A stretch of DNA of 6,333 bases, taken from positions 1 to 6,333 of the forward strand of contig DAOUTT010000139.1 of the NCBI GenBank assembly GCA_030668545.1, written 5' to 3'. This DNA is from Anaerolineales bacterium. GTDB lineage: Bacteria; Chloroflexota; Anaerolineae; Anaerolineales; E44-bin32. The notes beneath the pieces are model-generated. The model was not told where the DNA came from and did no database searches. It worked only from the letters and a program-made list of their open reading frames with translations. A program made the position numbers and the translations under genes. Shown here piece by piece: positions 6,195-6,333 of the stretch (the first letter of the stretch is position 1; the number at the start of each line of letters is the position of its first letter).

Positions 6195-6215
6195 GAAGAA
6201 TTGCATGTTTGCGCA

Positions 6216-6243
6216 ATCATACCATGGCTGGTTTTCAAAGCAA
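6216..6243 (-). promoter_or_regulatory. Extended -10 promoter of the ugd operon
   Basis: On the minus strand TATGAT (6221-6216) matches the -10 consensus at five of six bases. It is preceded by TGG (6224-6222), giving an extended -10 element. A weak -35, TTGCTT (6243-6238), lies 16 bp upstream. Transcription would start near 6209, leaving a leader of about 40 bases. The palindrome TTGCGCAA (6209-6216) sits on the -10/start region and could be an operator. This is the only good promoter seen upstream of the five-gene unit. Confidence 0.55.
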
Positions 6244-6333
6244 CCATATCCTATCGTAAAAGGTCATACAGGCCTTGTGACACTATTCACTTGTCCCTTA
6301 TGGAACCCGCAGCGTACACTCTATTAACTAGAC

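Noticed and set aside
6169..6216. N-terminal extension of Ugd starting at 6216
   Set aside because: It adds 16 residues before the canonical MKHIAVVGVGYVG, starts inside the predicted promoter -10 box and has no ribosome binding site, whereas 6168 has AAGGGAG.

Overview
The window is a bacterial chromosomal segment of moderate GC content in which every supportable gene lies on the minus strand. It should be read from high to low coordinates. The S2 N-terminus, the acidic S2 tail and the general gene style suggest a Chloroflexota-like (Anaerolineae-type) or other deep-branching terrabacterial lineage. This is an impression from sequence style, not a proven placement. No mobile element, CRISPR array, tRNA or rRNA gene is visible, and I found no convincing undescribed multi-gene system.

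Layout from 6333 down to 1. (i) 6333-6169 is a noncoding upstream region with an extended -10 promoter, a 12-bp palindrome and a good Shine-Dalgarno sequence for the first gene. (ii) 6168-1437 is a tightly packed five-gene unit: UDP-glucose 6-dehydrogenase (ugd), a catalytic M16 zinc peptidase subunit, its non-catalytic M16 partner, holo-ACP synthase (acpS) and an FlK-type hotdog thioesterase. Gene junctions are 8 nt, 3 nt, a 1-nt TGATG overlap and 27 nt, so co-transcription and translational coupling are likely. (iii) 1436-1111 is a 326-bp intergenic region with a near-consensus sigma70 promoter (TTGACG, 17 bp, TATACT with an upstream TG) and, downstream of it, three hairpins in the predicted rpsB leader. 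(iv) 1110-16 is rpsB. Its normal S2 core is followed by an acidic tail of about 135 residues that contains a six-residue repeat. (v) 15-1 holds only a GGAAG purine run at the window edge. This could be the ribosome binding site of the next gene, which in most bacteria is tsf.

How the genes fit together: the two M16 proteins look like the two halves of one heterodimeric protease, one carrying HxxEH and the other the Arg/Tyr pair. AcpS activates acyl carrier protein with phosphopantetheine, and the thioesterase hydrolyses some small acyl-CoA, so these two share a CoA/acyl theme. Ugd makes UDP-glucuronate for surface polysaccharide and has no obvious biochemical link to the others. The unit may simply be a housekeeping cluster. 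The most interesting parts are the repeat-bearing S2 tail and the structured rpsB leader.
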